Source of the DNA: Halosimplex salinum
GTDB taxonomy: Archaea > Halobacteriota > Halobacteria > Halobacteriales > Haloarculaceae
Assembly (NCBI RefSeq): GCF_003730195.1
Contig: NZ_QWGG01000002.1
Span: 1-64,000 of the forward strand
Length of the DNA stretch: 64,000 bases
Direction of reading: 5' to 3'
In this document: in pieces, positions 7,484-16,021 of the stretch
How the letters are laid out: the number at the start of each line of letters is the position of its first letter
Position numbering within the stretch: position 1 is the stretch's first letter
Position numbers and translations under genes: made by a program
The notes under the pieces: generated by a model
The model's input: the letters and a program-made list of their open reading frames with translations, nothing else
The model's database searches: none
What the model was told of the DNA's origin: nothing

Positions 7484-8878
7484 CGGAACCGGCCCGGGCC
7501 GGGGCGGGCTCGGGCCGGCCGACTCGCCGCCGACGGGGAGCAACACGCGTGCGAGTATCCCCGGTCGGAGCAGTTCGGTCGGCGGGACCTCCAGTCCGAC
7601 GACCGCCCCGTAGGCCTCGGCCAGGACGCTGTCGTCGTGGGCCTGCCGGAGCAGTCGCGTGAAGTACCGGTCGAACAGCTTCGTCCCGAGCGACGGCGAC
7701 CCCTCCGTCTGGGCGTACTGGTAGTCGGTGCCCGTCGCCATCCGCCAGGGGGTGTCGAGCACCGGGGCCACGCGGTCGAAAAAGCGGGGGCCGATCCGGT
7801 CGAGGCCGCCGTCGGCGAGCGCGTGGTGGAGCACCAGCGCGTCGAGGGCGGCGATAGACATGCCCTGTCCGTAGACGGGGTTGAAGCTCGTGATGGCGTC
7901 GCCGGTGACGACGAGGCCGTCGGGGAACCGGTCGAGCGCCTCGTAGCGGCGTCGGAGACTCCCGGGGAAGGGGTAGCGGGCGACGCCGTCGGACACCCAC
8001 GGCTGGGTCCGCAGGACGTCGCCGACGATGTCGATGGGGAGGTCGTCGGCGAACGCGAGGACGCCCTCGCGGTCCATCGGCGCGCCGTCGCCGTGTATCT
8101 CGGCGAGGAGCACGTCCCACTGACCGTCTTCGATCGGTATCAGGACGGCGCCACGAGTCTCAGGCGCGTTGGCAGGCACGCTGATCAGCCGGCGGTCGTC
8201 CGGCGGCCGCTCGATCCGGAGCGACGCGTACTGCAGGTCGATGGGGACCTCGTCCGCCGGCGGGGCGGCGTAGCCGTTGTCCGCCAGCCACTCCGGCGTC
8301 CGACTCGTCCGTCCCGTCGCGTCGACGACCAGATCCGCCGCGAACGTCTCCGTCGGGCCGCCGCCGTCGCGGACCGTGACGCCGGTCACCGCCCGCCCCG
8401 CGTCGTCCGTGCGGTAGTCGCGGAACCGGCACTCGCCGAGGAGTCGGACGCCGTCCAGTTCGTCGACGCGCCGCCGCACGACGTGTTCGAACAGCGGCCT
8501 GCTCGCGCAGTAGGAGGGCGTCCGCTCCGTGCCGGTGGCGAGAAAGTCGCCGTGCTGGTACTCGACCAGTTGCTTCGTGATGTCGAGGACCAGCCCGCCG
8601 GCGCTGGCGAGGTCTTCGCCGAAGCCGACGAACAGATCCTCCAGCGTCTCCTGCCCGGCCGCCAGCAGCGCGTGGGGGTGACTGGTCTGGGGCGCGCCGT
8701 CCCGCGCGACCGGTGTGTCTGGGAAGGGGTCGCGCTCGACGACGAGCACCTCGTCGAAGCCGTCGGCGAGGATTCGCGCCGCGCAGAGTCCGGCGACGCT
8801 GCCGCCGAGAACCACCGCTCGACCCCCGAGGTCGCCGACGCGGCCCGGTTCGTACCGGTCGACGGCCGCCAGCGTCAC
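7409..8878 (-). CDS. FAD-dependent oxidoreductase (PHBH-fold)
   Basis: A 489-residue flavoprotein of the p-hydroxybenzoate hydroxylase/geranylgeranyl reductase superfamily. It has an N-terminal Rossmann dinucleotide motif, VVLGGSVAGLCAARIL (about residues 22-37). A VVDATGRTSRTPEWL segment and the FAD-ribityl motif GDAITSFNPVYGQGMS follow. The substrate is unknown; candidates are polyprenyl, quinone or halogenation-type reactions. The C-terminal ~40 residues are Pro/Gly-rich, are encoded mostly by DNA antisense to the ADC-like gene, and look like a non-conserved tail. GTG at 8878 is the only start before the first beta strand. Confidence 0.82.
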   Translation of the reverse strand: MTLAAVDRYEPGRVGDLGGRAVVLGGSVAGLCAARILADGFDEVLVVERDPFPDTPVARDGAPQTSHPHALLAAGQETLEDLFVGFGEDLASAGGLVLDITKQLVEYQHGDFLATGTERTPSYCASRPLFEHVVRRRVDELDGVRLLGECRFRDYRTDDAGRAVTGVTVRDGGGPTETFAADLVVDATGRTSRTPEWLADNGYAAPPADEVPIDLQYASLRIERPPDDRRLISVPANAPETRGAVLIPIEDGQWDVLLAEIHGDGAPMDREGVLAFADDLPIDIVGDVLRTQPWVSDGVARYPFPGSLRRRYEALDRFPDGLVVTGDAITSFNPVYGQGMSIAALDALVLHHALADGGLDRIGPRFFDRVAPVLDTPWRMATGTDYQYAQTEGSPSLGTKLFDRYFTRLLRQAHDDSVLAEAYGAVVGLEVPPTELLRPGILARVLLPVGGESAGPSPPRPGPVPSGGERSAATDDEPAVERERAQHPP

Positions 8879-9164
8879 CGCTCACACCCCCGGACCGCCC
8901 GCGAGGGTGCGACCGCCGTCGACCGCCTCACTGGGGCGCCACCGGGCGTCCCGCGTGTGTTCGCGGCCCTCCGGCGCGACCGTCCGACGCGTTTCACCAC
9001 GGCTAGAGAGGACAACTCGCTCACACGAGACCCTGCGCGCCCCACTTAGTTAGGTAATGCCCCTCACCTGTGGTGTAGATTTAAGTTGCTACTGGGGAAC
9101 CCGGCGGTGAGGGGTCGACCGGACAGCCGGAATCCTTTTTTCGGCGCGACGCGGTCGGTCGGGC

Positions 9165-10049
9165 GTGTCATCGAACGACGAGACGGGGGCGACGGCGGGC
9201 GGGGACGGCGTCAGCCCGGTCGTGCTGGTGACGGGTGCCGGCGGGGGGATCGGGTCGGCGATCGCGCTGGCGTTCGCCCGTCGAGGGTGGCGCGTCTACG
9301 CGACGGACGTGGTGACGCCGCTCCCCGAACGCGTACAGGAGCGCTGTGAGACGGCCGAGCTCGACGTCACCGACGAGGAACAGTGTCGCGCAGTCGTCGA
9401 CCGGGTGGTCGGCGAGGCGGGGCGACTGGACTGTCTGGTCAACAACGCCGGCTACGCCGAGGCCGGACCGGTCGAGGACGTGCCCGTCGACGCCGTTCGC
9501 GCGGAGTTCGAGGTACTGGTCCACGGGCCGCACGCGCTCGCCCGGGCCGTGCTCCCGCACATGCGCGGGCGGAATCGGGGTCGAATCGTCACCGTCTCCA
9601 GCGTGCTGGGGCTGAGCTTCTCGCCGGGACTGGGCGCCTACGCCGCCGGGAAGGCGGCCGTCGAGTCGCTCCACGACGCCCTCCGCGTTGAACTCCGCGG
9701 GACCGGCGTCGACGTGGCGCTCGTCGAACCCGCGTGGGTGGCGACGGACTTCGGCGACGCGGCCCGTCGCCGACTGGCCGGTCGCGAGCGGACGCCCGCC
9801 TACGCGCGGACCTACGCCGGCCTCGACGACGGCTGGATCCTCGACGGGAACCCGCTGGCCGCCGAACCCGAAACGGTGGCCGGTGCGGTGGTGCGAGCGG
9901 CGACGGCCGACGACCCGAAGGCCCGCTACCCCGTCGGGCGCTTCGCCCGGTTCGTCCGCTGGACCCACTGGCTCCCGGCGCCGGTGGTCGACTCGATACA
10001 GGCCGCGTACAGTCGCGTGACCGCGGCTATCGGTCGCTGGACTCGGTGA
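9165..10049 (+). CDS. Short-chain dehydrogenase/reductase
   Basis: A 294-residue classical SDR. The cofactor loop is VLVTGAGGGIGSAIA, followed by a LDVTDEEQ strand, the LVNNAGYAEAGPV motif, the catalytic Ser in VTVSSVLGLSFS and the Tyr-x3-Lys in YAAGKAAVES. It should oxidise or reduce an alcohol/carbonyl with NAD(P); the substrate is unknown. The start is GTG 9165, with the T-rich element GGAATCCTTTTTT about 28-35 nt upstream. The next gene is another SDR of the same strand 50 bp downstream, a tandem but diverged pair. Confidence 0.85.
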   Translation: MSSNDETGATAGGDGVSPVVLVTGAGGGIGSAIALAFARRGWRVYATDVVTPLPERVQERCETAELDVTDEEQCRAVVDRVVGEAGRLDCLVNNAGYAEAGPVEDVPVDAVRAEFEVLVHGPHALARAVLPHMRGRNRGRIVTVSSVLGLSFSPGLGAYAAGKAAVESLHDALRVELRGTGVDVALVEPAWVATDFGDAARRRLAGRERTPAYARTYAGLDDGWILDGNPLAAEPETVAGAVVRAATADDPKARYPVGRFARFVRWTHWLPAPVVDSIQAAYSRVTAAIGRWTR

Positions 10050-10100
10050 TCAGGGGCCGCCAGGGTGAGTGTTTACGGGCTGGGGCTCGAACAGTCACCG

Positions 10101-11096
10101 ATGACAGACGCTCCGCCCGACGACGGGTCCGCGCTCCGCGACGGACACGTCGCGCTGGTCACCGGCTCGACCGACGGCATCGGCGAACAGACGGCGCGCA
10201 ACCTCGCAGAGACAGGCGCGACGGTGGTCGTCCACGGCAGAGACCGCGAGAAGGGCCAGCGGCTGGTCGCCGAACTCCCCGGGGACGGCCACGCCTTCTA
10301 CGAGGCGGACTTCACCGACGTGTCGGACGTCCGTGGCCTCGCGAACGCCGTGGTGGCCGACTTCGACCGCCTCGACTGCCTGGTCAACAACGCCGGGACG
10401 ATGCAGAGCGACCGGCACCTCGTGGACGTGCCCGGGAACGACGAGGGCGTCGAGATGTCCTTCGCGGTCAACCACCTCGCGCCGTTCCTGCTGACGAACC
10501 TGCTCGCGGACAGGCTGGCGGCGACGGGGGAGCGCCGGGCCGAGGAGCGCGACGGCGCGTCGGGCGCCGACGCCGACCCGGCCCGCGTCGTGACCGTCTC
10601 CTCGGACCTGCACCGGCAGGCGACGCTGGACCTCGAGCGGGTCCGCGGGCCGGACGCGATGGATGGACTGGACGCGTACAACCACTCGAAGCTCGCGAAC
10701 GTGCTGTTCACGTTCGAACTCGCGCGGCGGCTCCCCGACTCGGTGACGGCGACGTGCTGTCACCCCGGCGTCTCGCCGCTGACCGGGCTCTCGCGGGACA
10801 GTTCCTCGCTGATCGGCCTCGGCTGGACGGCGTACGGCTACGTGGGCGGCCTGCTCGGACTGACGGACTCGGCCGCCGAGTCCGCGGAGACCCAGACGTA
10901 TCTCGCCCGCTCGCCGGCGGTGACGGGCGTGACCGGCGCGTACTTCGACGACTGCGAGCGCGTCGAACCGGCGGCGGCCGCCCGTGACCGCGGCGCACAG
11001 CGCGAACTCTGGCGAACGAGCGCGGAGTGGGTCGCGCTGGACGACGGCGAGACGGTCGGCGTCGAGGGGGGTCAGGTGGTGGAGTCCGAACAGTAG
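10101..11096 (+). CDS. Short-chain dehydrogenase (retinol dehydrogenase-like)
   Basis: A 331-residue SDR of the retinol-dehydrogenase/WW-oxidoreductase-like subgroup. Visible motifs are ALVTGSTDGIGEQTA, VVHGRDREKG, CLVNNAGTMQSD, FAVNHLAPFLLTN, VTVSSDLH and the catalytic YNHSK. The active-site Ser-Tyr-Lys triad is complete. The start at ATG 10101 (MTDAPP) is preferred over GTG 10065 because a TTTACG element lies about 26 nt upstream. It is the second gene of an SDR pair, and its 3' end faces repeat copy 1. Confidence 0.82.
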   Translation: MTDAPPDDGSALRDGHVALVTGSTDGIGEQTARNLAETGATVVVHGRDREKGQRLVAELPGDGHAFYEADFTDVSDVRGLANAVVADFDRLDCLVNNAGTMQSDRHLVDVPGNDEGVEMSFAVNHLAPFLLTNLLADRLAATGERRAEERDGASGADADPARVVTVSSDLHRQATLDLERVRGPDAMDGLDAYNHSKLANVLFTFELARRLPDSVTATCCHPGVSPLTGLSRDSSSLIGLGWTAYGYVGGLLGLTDSAAESAETQTYLARSPAVTGVTGAYFDDCERVEPAAAARDRGAQRELWRTSAEWVALDDGETVGVEGGQVVESEQ

Positions 11097-11162
11097 TGCG
11101 GTTTCTTCGTTCAGAGCAGAGGGTGAAACGTATGGTCAGTATAGCCCGCAGAGTGAACAATT

Positions 11163-11410
11163 GCGGTGGCGCGCGCTGTCGCGAGTTCTATCTCGCGACA
11201 GCACCGTGCGAGGGATGAGGAGCGCAACGAAGTGAGCACCGCAATCGGCTGGGGAGGTGTGAGGTACGGTGCTGTGTGGTGCGTTCCTGGCGGAATGAAA
11301 GGGCGAGGCGCGCTCGCGGCGACCGGAGGGAGCGGAGTCGCTGAGCGGGCACTATCCGAGCGGAGCGAGGATATCCCGCTCAGCGACCGCGAGCGGGGCG
11401 AGGGCTTTCA
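11163..11410 (-). repeat. Structured interspersed element, copy 1
   Basis: This is an intergenic copy of the four-copy element, in opposite orientation to the other three. Hairpin B is an 11-bp perfect stem, GCTGTCGCGAG (11175-11185) with CTCGCGACAGC (11192-11202). Hairpin A is a 13-bp perfect stem, GTCGCTGAGCGGG (11337-11349) with CCCGCTCAGCGAC (11375-11387), plus an inner ATCC/GGAT pair. Conserved single-strand blocks shared with the other copies, read on this strand's complement, include GCCCTTTCA, CACACCTCCCCAGCCGATT and TCCCTCGCACGG. It sits between two convergent gene ends and contains no credible protein-coding gene. Confidence 0.85.
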
Positions 11411-11562
11411 ACTCTCTTCGTCTTCTGCAGTCACTCCAATCCGACTTCTATTCACGACTCACTACACAGAAGCAACCACTCAACTCGCATCTGTAGTTAC
11501 CGAATCATCCGAACGAACTCCAGAGGCAGTTCTGAACGAAGGGACCGTGCTACTATCGACTG

Positions 11563-12501
11563 CTAAACCAGGTTCCCCCGGGCGACCGCTTCGACTGCCC
11601 CGCCGACCTCGACGGTGATCCCCTCCGTGTCTCCCGACCCGTCGCGTTCCCACGCCCGCAGGTGGACCAGCGACGGCCGGCCCATCTCGTACCCCTGTTC
11701 GACGCGGGCGTCGACGGCCGCCTCGTCGCGGTAGCGGTGGCGGACGAGATAGGCCGCGAGACAGCCGTTCGAGGAGCCGGTCGCGGGGTCCTCGGGGACG
11801 CCGTAGTAGGGCGCGAACACCCGGACCGCGAAGTCGTTCGCCTCGTCGCGGGGATCGGGACAGAACGCGAGAATATTCTTTGCCTCGCGGTCGCCCGTCA
11901 CGTCATCGTAGGCCGCCCGGTCCACGTCGATCGCTTCGAGCGCTGCACGGTGTTCGAGCGGGACGACGACCGTCGGGAGGCCGGTCGAGACGACCTGCGT
12001 CGGGTAGTCGTCGTCGAGATCTGACGGATCGAGCCCGAGGACCGCCGCGAGGTCGTCGCCCGCGAGGTCGTCGCCGAACGTCGGCGGCTGCTGGGTCATC
12101 CACAGCGTCTCCCGGCCGTCCCGCTCGCGGACTTCGACCGGCACCTCGCCCACGTCGAGGTCGAGGACGACTGCCTCCGGGGTCCCGTCGGCGAGGTGCT
12201 CGCGGATCACGTGGGCCGTGCCGAGCGTCGGATGGCCGGCGAAGGGAACCTCCGCCTCGGGCGTGAAGATGCGGACGGGCCAGGTGTCCGCGTCGTCGCT
12301 CCGCGGTCCGGTCTCGGTGTTCGGTTCGGCGTTCGGTTCGGCGTCGGTCTCGACGTACGTCGTCTCGGAGAAGCCGATCTCGGCGGCGAACGCCTGCATC
12401 TCGTCGTCGGCGAGGTCCGCTGCGTCGGTGACGACGGCGAGCTGGTTACCGGCGTAGCGCTCCCGCGCGAACACGTCGACGAGGTGGAGGGGCTGGCGCA
12501 T
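11563..12501 (-). CDS. PhzF family isomerase-like protein
   Basis: A 312-residue PhzF/YHI9-type protein with the diaminopimelate-epimerase-like double fold. Diagnostic pieces are VDVFARERYAGNQLAVV at the N-terminus, IGFSETTYV, containing the conserved catalytic Glu region, FTPEAEVPFAGHPTLGTAHV, and DPATGSSNGCLAAYL near the C-terminus. PhzF-like proteins isomerise or epimerise small acids; this substrate is unknown. An Asp/Glu/Asn/Pro-rich insertion after the conserved Glu (about residues 72-95) is unusual and looks like expanded low-complexity sequence. ATG 12501 (MRQPLH) is the natural start. Confidence 0.83.
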   Translation of the reverse strand: MRQPLHLVDVFARERYAGNQLAVVTDAADLADDEMQAFAAEIGFSETTYVETDAEPNAEPNTETGPRSDDADTWPVRIFTPEAEVPFAGHPTLGTAHVIREHLADGTPEAVVLDLDVGEVPVEVRERDGRETLWMTQQPPTFGDDLAGDDLAAVLGLDPSDLDDDYPTQVVSTGLPTVVVPLEHRAALEAIDVDRAAYDDVTGDREAKNILAFCPDPRDEANDFAVRVFAPYYGVPEDPATGSSNGCLAAYLVRHRYRDEAAVDARVEQGYEMGRPSLVHLRAWERDGSGDTEGITVEVGGAVEAVARGNLV

Positions 12502-12586
12502 GCCCGTGGCTGGTTCGGGACGCGGCAAAACTGTTCCCCGTTCGCGTGTATTGGTGGCAATGGACAACTACCGCCCGGCGACCGTC

Positions 12587-13126
12587 TCAGTCCGGCGTCG
12601 CCGTCGAGACGGGGTCGGCCATCTCCACGGTGTACATCACGGTGACGCTCTCTCGGCCGGGTTCGGTCGTTTGCTCCGTGTAGTCCAGCGAAAAGATGAA
12701 CTGGCCCTCGGGGAGTCGGTCGACGACCTTCGCTTCGGAGACGTCCGTCCGACTGAGCGCGGCGACGACGGACGCGTCTCGGGCGCCCTGCTCGTACGCG
12801 TCGTACGCCTCGCGCCGGAAGACGAGGCAGTCGACCGTCCCCTCCCCCTCGACGGCGACCTCGTAGTCCAGGTACTCGCCCGACGCTCGCGGCGAGTTCG
12901 TGAGACCGATCGCCCTGAACTCGCCCGCGTCGATCGTCGTCGTCGCCGCTGCACTGCTCGACTGGAACGCCCTGCGGTCGTCGGACGGATAGTCGTCCAC
13001 GCCGTCGGGAACGCCGTCGTCGTCACTGTCGGGTCGGGCGGTCGGCGTCGGCTCCGAGCGGAGCCCGAGACACCCGCTACCGGCCGCCGCGATGCCCACT
13101 AATACCGCTCTCCGAGTCTGTCGCAC
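12587..13126 (-). CDS. Haloarchaeal Tat lipoprotein
   Basis: A 179-residue secreted lipoprotein of unknown function. The signal is twin-arginine (TRRAVLVGIAAAG) and ends in a lipobox AGSGC, so the mature protein is probably membrane-anchored by lipid on Cys19. A short Asp-rich calcium-type motif DSDDDGVPDGVDDYPSDD (about 33-50) resembles thrombospondin type-3 repeats. A beta-rich domain follows. GTG at 13126 is supported by a TATA-like element (AAAAGCTTATTCC) centred about 28 nt upstream. Alternative longer reading frames run out of this signal peptide and are shadows. Confidence 0.72.
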   Translation of the reverse strand: MRQTRRAVLVGIAAAGSGCLGLRSEPTPTARPDSDDDGVPDGVDDYPSDDRRAFQSSSAAATTTIDAGEFRAIGLTNSPRASGEYLDYEVAVEGEGTVDCLVFRREAYDAYEQGARDASVVAALSRTDVSEAKVVDRLPEGQFIFSLDYTEQTTEPGRESVTVMYTVEMADPVSTATPD

Positions 13127-13147
13127 ACCGGCCGTTTCAGGGTGCCC

Positions 13148-13160
13148 GGAATAAGCTTTT
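13148..13160 (-). promoter_or_regulatory. TATA box of the Tat lipoprotein gene
   Basis: On the minus strand AAAAGCTTATTCC is centred about 28 nt before the GTG at 13126. This is consistent with a leaderless mRNA and with the chosen GTG. Confidence 0.6.
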
Positions 13161-13248
13161 CCACAGTGTCGCGTGGGTCGGTCGGCCGGGGCGGTCGGGT
13201 CGGTCGTGTCGGCCGGGGCGGCCGGGGCGGTCGGGACGCTCCGCCAGA

Positions 13249-14016
13249 CTACGCCGGCTTCAGGAGACGCAGACAGAGGAAGTTCGGCGGGCCGTCGAGG
13301 AACTCGTCGGCGTGGTCGGGCGCCCGCTCGGCGAACGCCTCGGTGACGCCGGGTTCGACCACCCGTTCGACGAGCAGTCCGGCGTCGGTCGCGGGGTCGA
13401 AGACCGCCTGGAGCGGCCGCCGGTAGAAGGGGACGACGAACGAGTCCTCGTCGTCGCCCCAGTCCCGGTCGACGCGCTCGATCTCGCCGTAGGTCGCACT
13501 GTCGGCGAGCACCTGCTCGCGACCGTCGTACTCGGCGTCCACGTAGTCCCGGACGGGATGACTCGTCGAGATCACGACGCGACCGCCGGGCCGCAGGACG
13601 CGGGCGAAGGCGTCGAAGACCGACGGCCAGTCCGCGACGTGTTCGAGCGCGAGCTGGCACAGGACCAGATCGAACGAGTGGTCGTCGAAAACGGGGAGTC
13701 CGTCGGTGAGGTCGGCCTCGTGGAGCGGAACGTCGGCGGCGTGAGCCTCGTCTCCGGCGAATCGCTCGCGTGCGCGCTCCAGCATCGCCGAACTGGCGTC
13801 GACGCCGACGGGGTCCGCACCGGCGTCCGCGAGGCGCTCAGTGTAGAACCCGTCGCCACAGGCCGCGTCGAGGATTCGCGCGCCGTCGAGCGGCGGCAAG
13901 AGGTCGCGGACCGCCGGCCACTCGTAGTGTTCGCGGATCGCCGCACCGGTGATGTCCTCGTATCCCGTCGCGAGGTCGTCGTACGTGGATTTCGAGATCG
14001 GTGCGTCGTCGGGCAT
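13249..14016 (-). CDS. Class I SAM-dependent methyltransferase
   Basis: A 255-residue Methyltransf_11/25-type enzyme. Motif I is ILDAACGDGFYTERLADAGA, the acidic post-I residue is in PVGVDASSAM, and the later motifs are FDLVLCQLALEHV and LRPGGRVVISTSHP. The N-terminal YDDLATGYEDITGAAIREHYEWPAV is typical of the family. The acceptor substrate is unknown. ATG 14016 (MPDDAP) is preferred because a TATA element AAAGTATATCACT lies at 14041-14053. It is divergent from the small membrane protein at 14111. Confidence 0.82.
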   Translation of the reverse strand: MPDDAPISKSTYDDLATGYEDITGAAIREHYEWPAVRDLLPPLDGARILDAACGDGFYTERLADAGADPVGVDASSAMLERARERFAGDEAHAADVPLHEADLTDGLPVFDDHSFDLVLCQLALEHVADWPSVFDAFARVLRPGGRVVISTSHPVRDYVDAEYDGREQVLADSATYGEIERVDRDWGDDEDSFVVPFYRRPLQAVFDPATDAGLLVERVVEPGVTEAFAERAPDHADEFLDGPPNFLCLRLLKPA

Positions 14017-14040
14017 CGTGGTAGTCGTGTCTCTCGTGTC

Positions 14041-14053
14041 AGTGATATACTTT
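14041..14053 (-). promoter_or_regulatory. TATA box of the methyltransferase gene
   Basis: The minus strand reads AAAGTATATCACT, centred about 31 nt before the ATG at 14016. It predicts a leaderless or nearly leaderless transcript. Confidence 0.6.
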
Positions 14054-14110
14054 GTCGGGGGAGTCGTACTGGAGGACAATCCTGATACGCCGGCGCTCCG
14101 AGCCCCGAGT

Positions 14111-14365
14111 ATGGACCGACAGTCCCCGGCGGAAGCCGACCGCCTGCTGAACGGCGCCGAGATGCGCGTGTTCGGCGGGCTCCTCGTCGGCGTCGGGATC
14201 AGCCCGCTCGTCCTCGCGGTGCTCACGTTCCCCCTCGGCGCCCTGTTCGGTGACGAGGTGGTCGTCTTCTTCCGGCTCGCACTCAGCTTGCTCCTCGCGG
14301 TGCTCGGGCTGACGGTGCTCCACGCGGTCCGCCTGTTCTACTCCGGCGACTGGCGGTCGCTCTGA
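14111..14365 (+). CDS. Small two-helix membrane protein
   Basis: An 84-residue protein with two predicted transmembrane helices (about residues 20-44 and 53-74) and short charged ends. It has no recognisable family. The ATG at 14111 follows a weak T/A-rich stretch. It is divergent from the methyltransferase gene, and its 3' end faces repeat copy 2. Confidence 0.6.
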   Translation: MDRQSPAEADRLLNGAEMRVFGGLLVGVGISPLVLAVLTFPLGALFGDEVVVFFRLALSLLLAVLGLTVLHAVRLFYSGDWRSL

Positions 14366-14399
14366 GCGGACGTCGACGTGAGTATCGGCGGACCTGACA

Positions 14400-14513
14400 G
14401 CCCTCGACCCGCTCGCTATGAGTTGGTTCGAGCATCACCGACAGCAACCCACGAAAGCCCTCGACCCGCTCGCTATGAGTTGGTTCGAGCATCACCGACA
14501 GCAACCCACGAAA
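14400..14513. repeat. 57-bp tandem repeat tail of element copy 2
   Basis: Two near-identical 57-bp units (14400-14456 and 14457-14513) begin GCCCTCGACCCGCTCGC, and the same start recurs at 14514, where the conserved element core begins. The same tail is seen in diverged form at copy 3 (30805 and 30862, again 57 bp apart) and copy 4 (42311 and 42366). It therefore belongs to the element rather than being a chance duplication. Confidence 0.85.
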
Positions 14514-14774
14514 GCCCTCGACCCGCTCGCGGCCGCTGAGCGGGATATCCTCACTCCGTTCGGATAGTGCCCGCTCAGCGACCACGGGGCTGCGCCCCGC
14601 GAGCGCGTCTCGCCCTTTCAGTCCACCAGGACAGTAAGACCGCAACCACCCCGCACAGCGCCGCAGACGGCCTCACACCTCCCCAGCCGACTCGTTCAGT
14701 CGCTTCGCTCCCTCACTCGTCCCTCGCACGATGCTGTCGCGGCATAAACGCCGCGACAGCGCGCGCCACCGCAG
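14514..14774 (+). repeat. Structured interspersed element, copy 2
   Basis: This is the core of the second copy. Hairpin A is CGCTGAGCGGG (14534-14544) with CCCGCTCAGCG (14570-14580) and an inner ATCC/GGAT pair. Hairpin B is GCTGTCGCGGC (14733-14743) with GCCGCGACAGC (14750-14760). Hairpin B differs from copy 1 at the top of the stem on both sides, so pairing is kept. Shared blocks are GCCCTTTCAGTCC, CACACCTCCCCAGCCGA, TCCCTCGCACG and GCGCGCCACCGC. It lies between convergent gene ends. Confidence 0.85.
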
Positions 14775-14804
14775 AAATGAACCCATCCGCGTTCGACCGG
14801 TCGT

Positions 14805-15740
14805 TCAGTCCTCGTCCTCGTCGTCGTCGGGGAAGGGGACTTCGAGGCGGTCGCCGTCGTCGGGGACCCACGCCTCGCCGTCGAAGTGCTCGCGGGCCTC
14901 GCGCTCGATGGGCGTGTGGTCGCCGGCGTAGCGCGTCGAGATGTGGGTGAGCGCGAGCCGTTTGGCGCCGGCCTCGCCGGCGATTGCGGCGGCCTCTCGT
15001 GCCGTGGAGTGGGCGGTCTCCTTGGCGCGCTCGGCCCAGTCGCTGGCGAAGGTGGCGTCGTGGACGAGCAGGTCGGCGTCCTCGGCGGCGGCGACGACGG
15101 CGTCGGTGGGTCGCGTGTCGCCGGTGTAGACCATGCGGCGGCCGGGACGGGGCGGGCCGACGACCTCCTCGGGCTGGATGGTGCGGCCGTCGTGTTCGAC
15201 GGGCTCGCCACGGTGGAGCTTCGAGTACTTGGGACCGGGCGAGAGGCCGAGTTCGTTCTCGGCCTTCTCGCGGTCGAATCGCCCCTTGCGGTCGTCCTCG
15301 ACGAGGGCGTAGCCGGCCGAGTTGGTGCGGTGGTCGGTGCGGACGGCGCGCACTTCGTATTCGGGGCGGTCGAGGACGACGTCGCCGGCGCTGACCTGGT
15401 GGATGCGGACCGGGAAGGAGGGGTCGTTCCCGGCGGCGTGGACGAGGTTCTCGATCTGGCCGCGAGTGCCGCTGGGGGCGTGGATGGCGAGGGGGGCCTC
15501 GCGGTCGTTGAAGTCGAAGGTCTGGACGAGGCCGGGGATGCCGAGGACGTGGTCGCCGTGGAGGTGCGTGACGAAGAGGTGGTCGACGGCGAAGCCGGTG
15601 CCGAAGCGCATCATCTGGCGCTGGGTGCCCTCGCCGCAGTCGAAGAGGAGGCGGTCGCCGTCGCGGTTGACCAGCAGCGCGCTCGTGTTACGCTGGGTGG
15701 TCGGGACCGCTCCGCTCGTTCCGAGAAACGTCACGCGCAT
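14805..15740 (-). CDS. rnz: Ribonuclease Z (tRNA 3'-processing endonuclease)
   Basis: A 311-residue metallo-beta-lactamase-fold RNase Z, short form. It removes 3' trailers from tRNA precursors in the cytoplasm. The zinc motif is THLHGDHVLGIPGL (about residues 60-73). Other family landmarks are TFLGTSGAVPTTQRNTSALL at the N-terminus, FDCGEGTQRQM, YTGDTRPTD with its metal Asp, and LTHISTRY near the C-terminus. The exosite arm region with GPPRPGRR is present. The acidic tail (DDDEDED) is a haloarchaeal feature. The start is ATG 15740; a CGCGTTTACCG element about 24 nt upstream suggests a leaderless mRNA. Longer upstream frames read into Arg-rich non-coding DNA. Confidence 0.95.
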   Translation of the reverse strand: MRVTFLGTSGAVPTTQRNTSALLVNRDGDRLLFDCGEGTQRQMMRFGTGFAVDHLFVTHLHGDHVLGIPGLVQTFDFNDREAPLAIHAPSGTRGQIENLVHAAGNDPSFPVRIHQVSAGDVVLDRPEYEVRAVRTDHRTNSAGYALVEDDRKGRFDREKAENELGLSPGPKYSKLHRGEPVEHDGRTIQPEEVVGPPRPGRRMVYTGDTRPTDAVVAAAEDADLLVHDATFASDWAERAKETAHSTAREAAAIAGEAGAKRLALTHISTRYAGDHTPIEREAREHFDGEAWVPDDGDRLEVPFPDDDEDED

Positions 15741-15856
15741 GTCCGCCTCTCTGCGGGCGGTCGGTAAACGCGTGTCGGATCTTCCCGCGCCCCGGCGGCC
15801 GGAAACCGGTCGCCACCCCCTGCCGCGACCGCCGCTCCGACCCGCGGCCATATTCT

Positions 15857-15870
15857 GATATAAATACTTT
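15857..15870. promoter_or_regulatory. Strong TATA-like element without an assigned gene
   Basis: GATATAAATACTTT stands out in the 350-bp gap between rnz and the DUF4382 gene. On the plus strand it would start a transcript at about 15890, well upstream of the next gene's own TATA box at 15983. On the minus strand the start would be about 15838, giving rnz a ~100-nt leader. Neither product can be confirmed. Confidence 0.4.
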
Positions 15871-15982
15871 TCGTCCGTTCACACCCCTGGTCTCCGAAGG
15901 GGAGCGGAAAAACGGGGGATAGAAGCCGGTTCGATCGTGTTCTTAATCCAGTTTGATCGGTGTTGATCCGGTATCGAGATGT

Positions 15983-15995
15983 GGTTTATATATGG
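15983..15995 (+). promoter_or_regulatory. TATA box upstream of the DUF4382 lipoprotein
   Basis: GGTTTATATATGG is a near-ideal archaeal TATA element. Transcription would begin at about 16012-16016, so the lipoprotein ATG at 16093 carries a leader of about 80 nt. That is unusual here and contains a short ORF. Confidence 0.7.
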
Positions 15996-16021
15996 ATCTG
16001 GGGGCAGAAGGGGAGGATACG

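Noticed and set aside
14283-14645. ORF with 19-residue repeats across element copy 2
   Set aside because: The repeats come from the 57-bp tandem DNA; the frame is not maintained in the other copies, so I treat it as non-coding.
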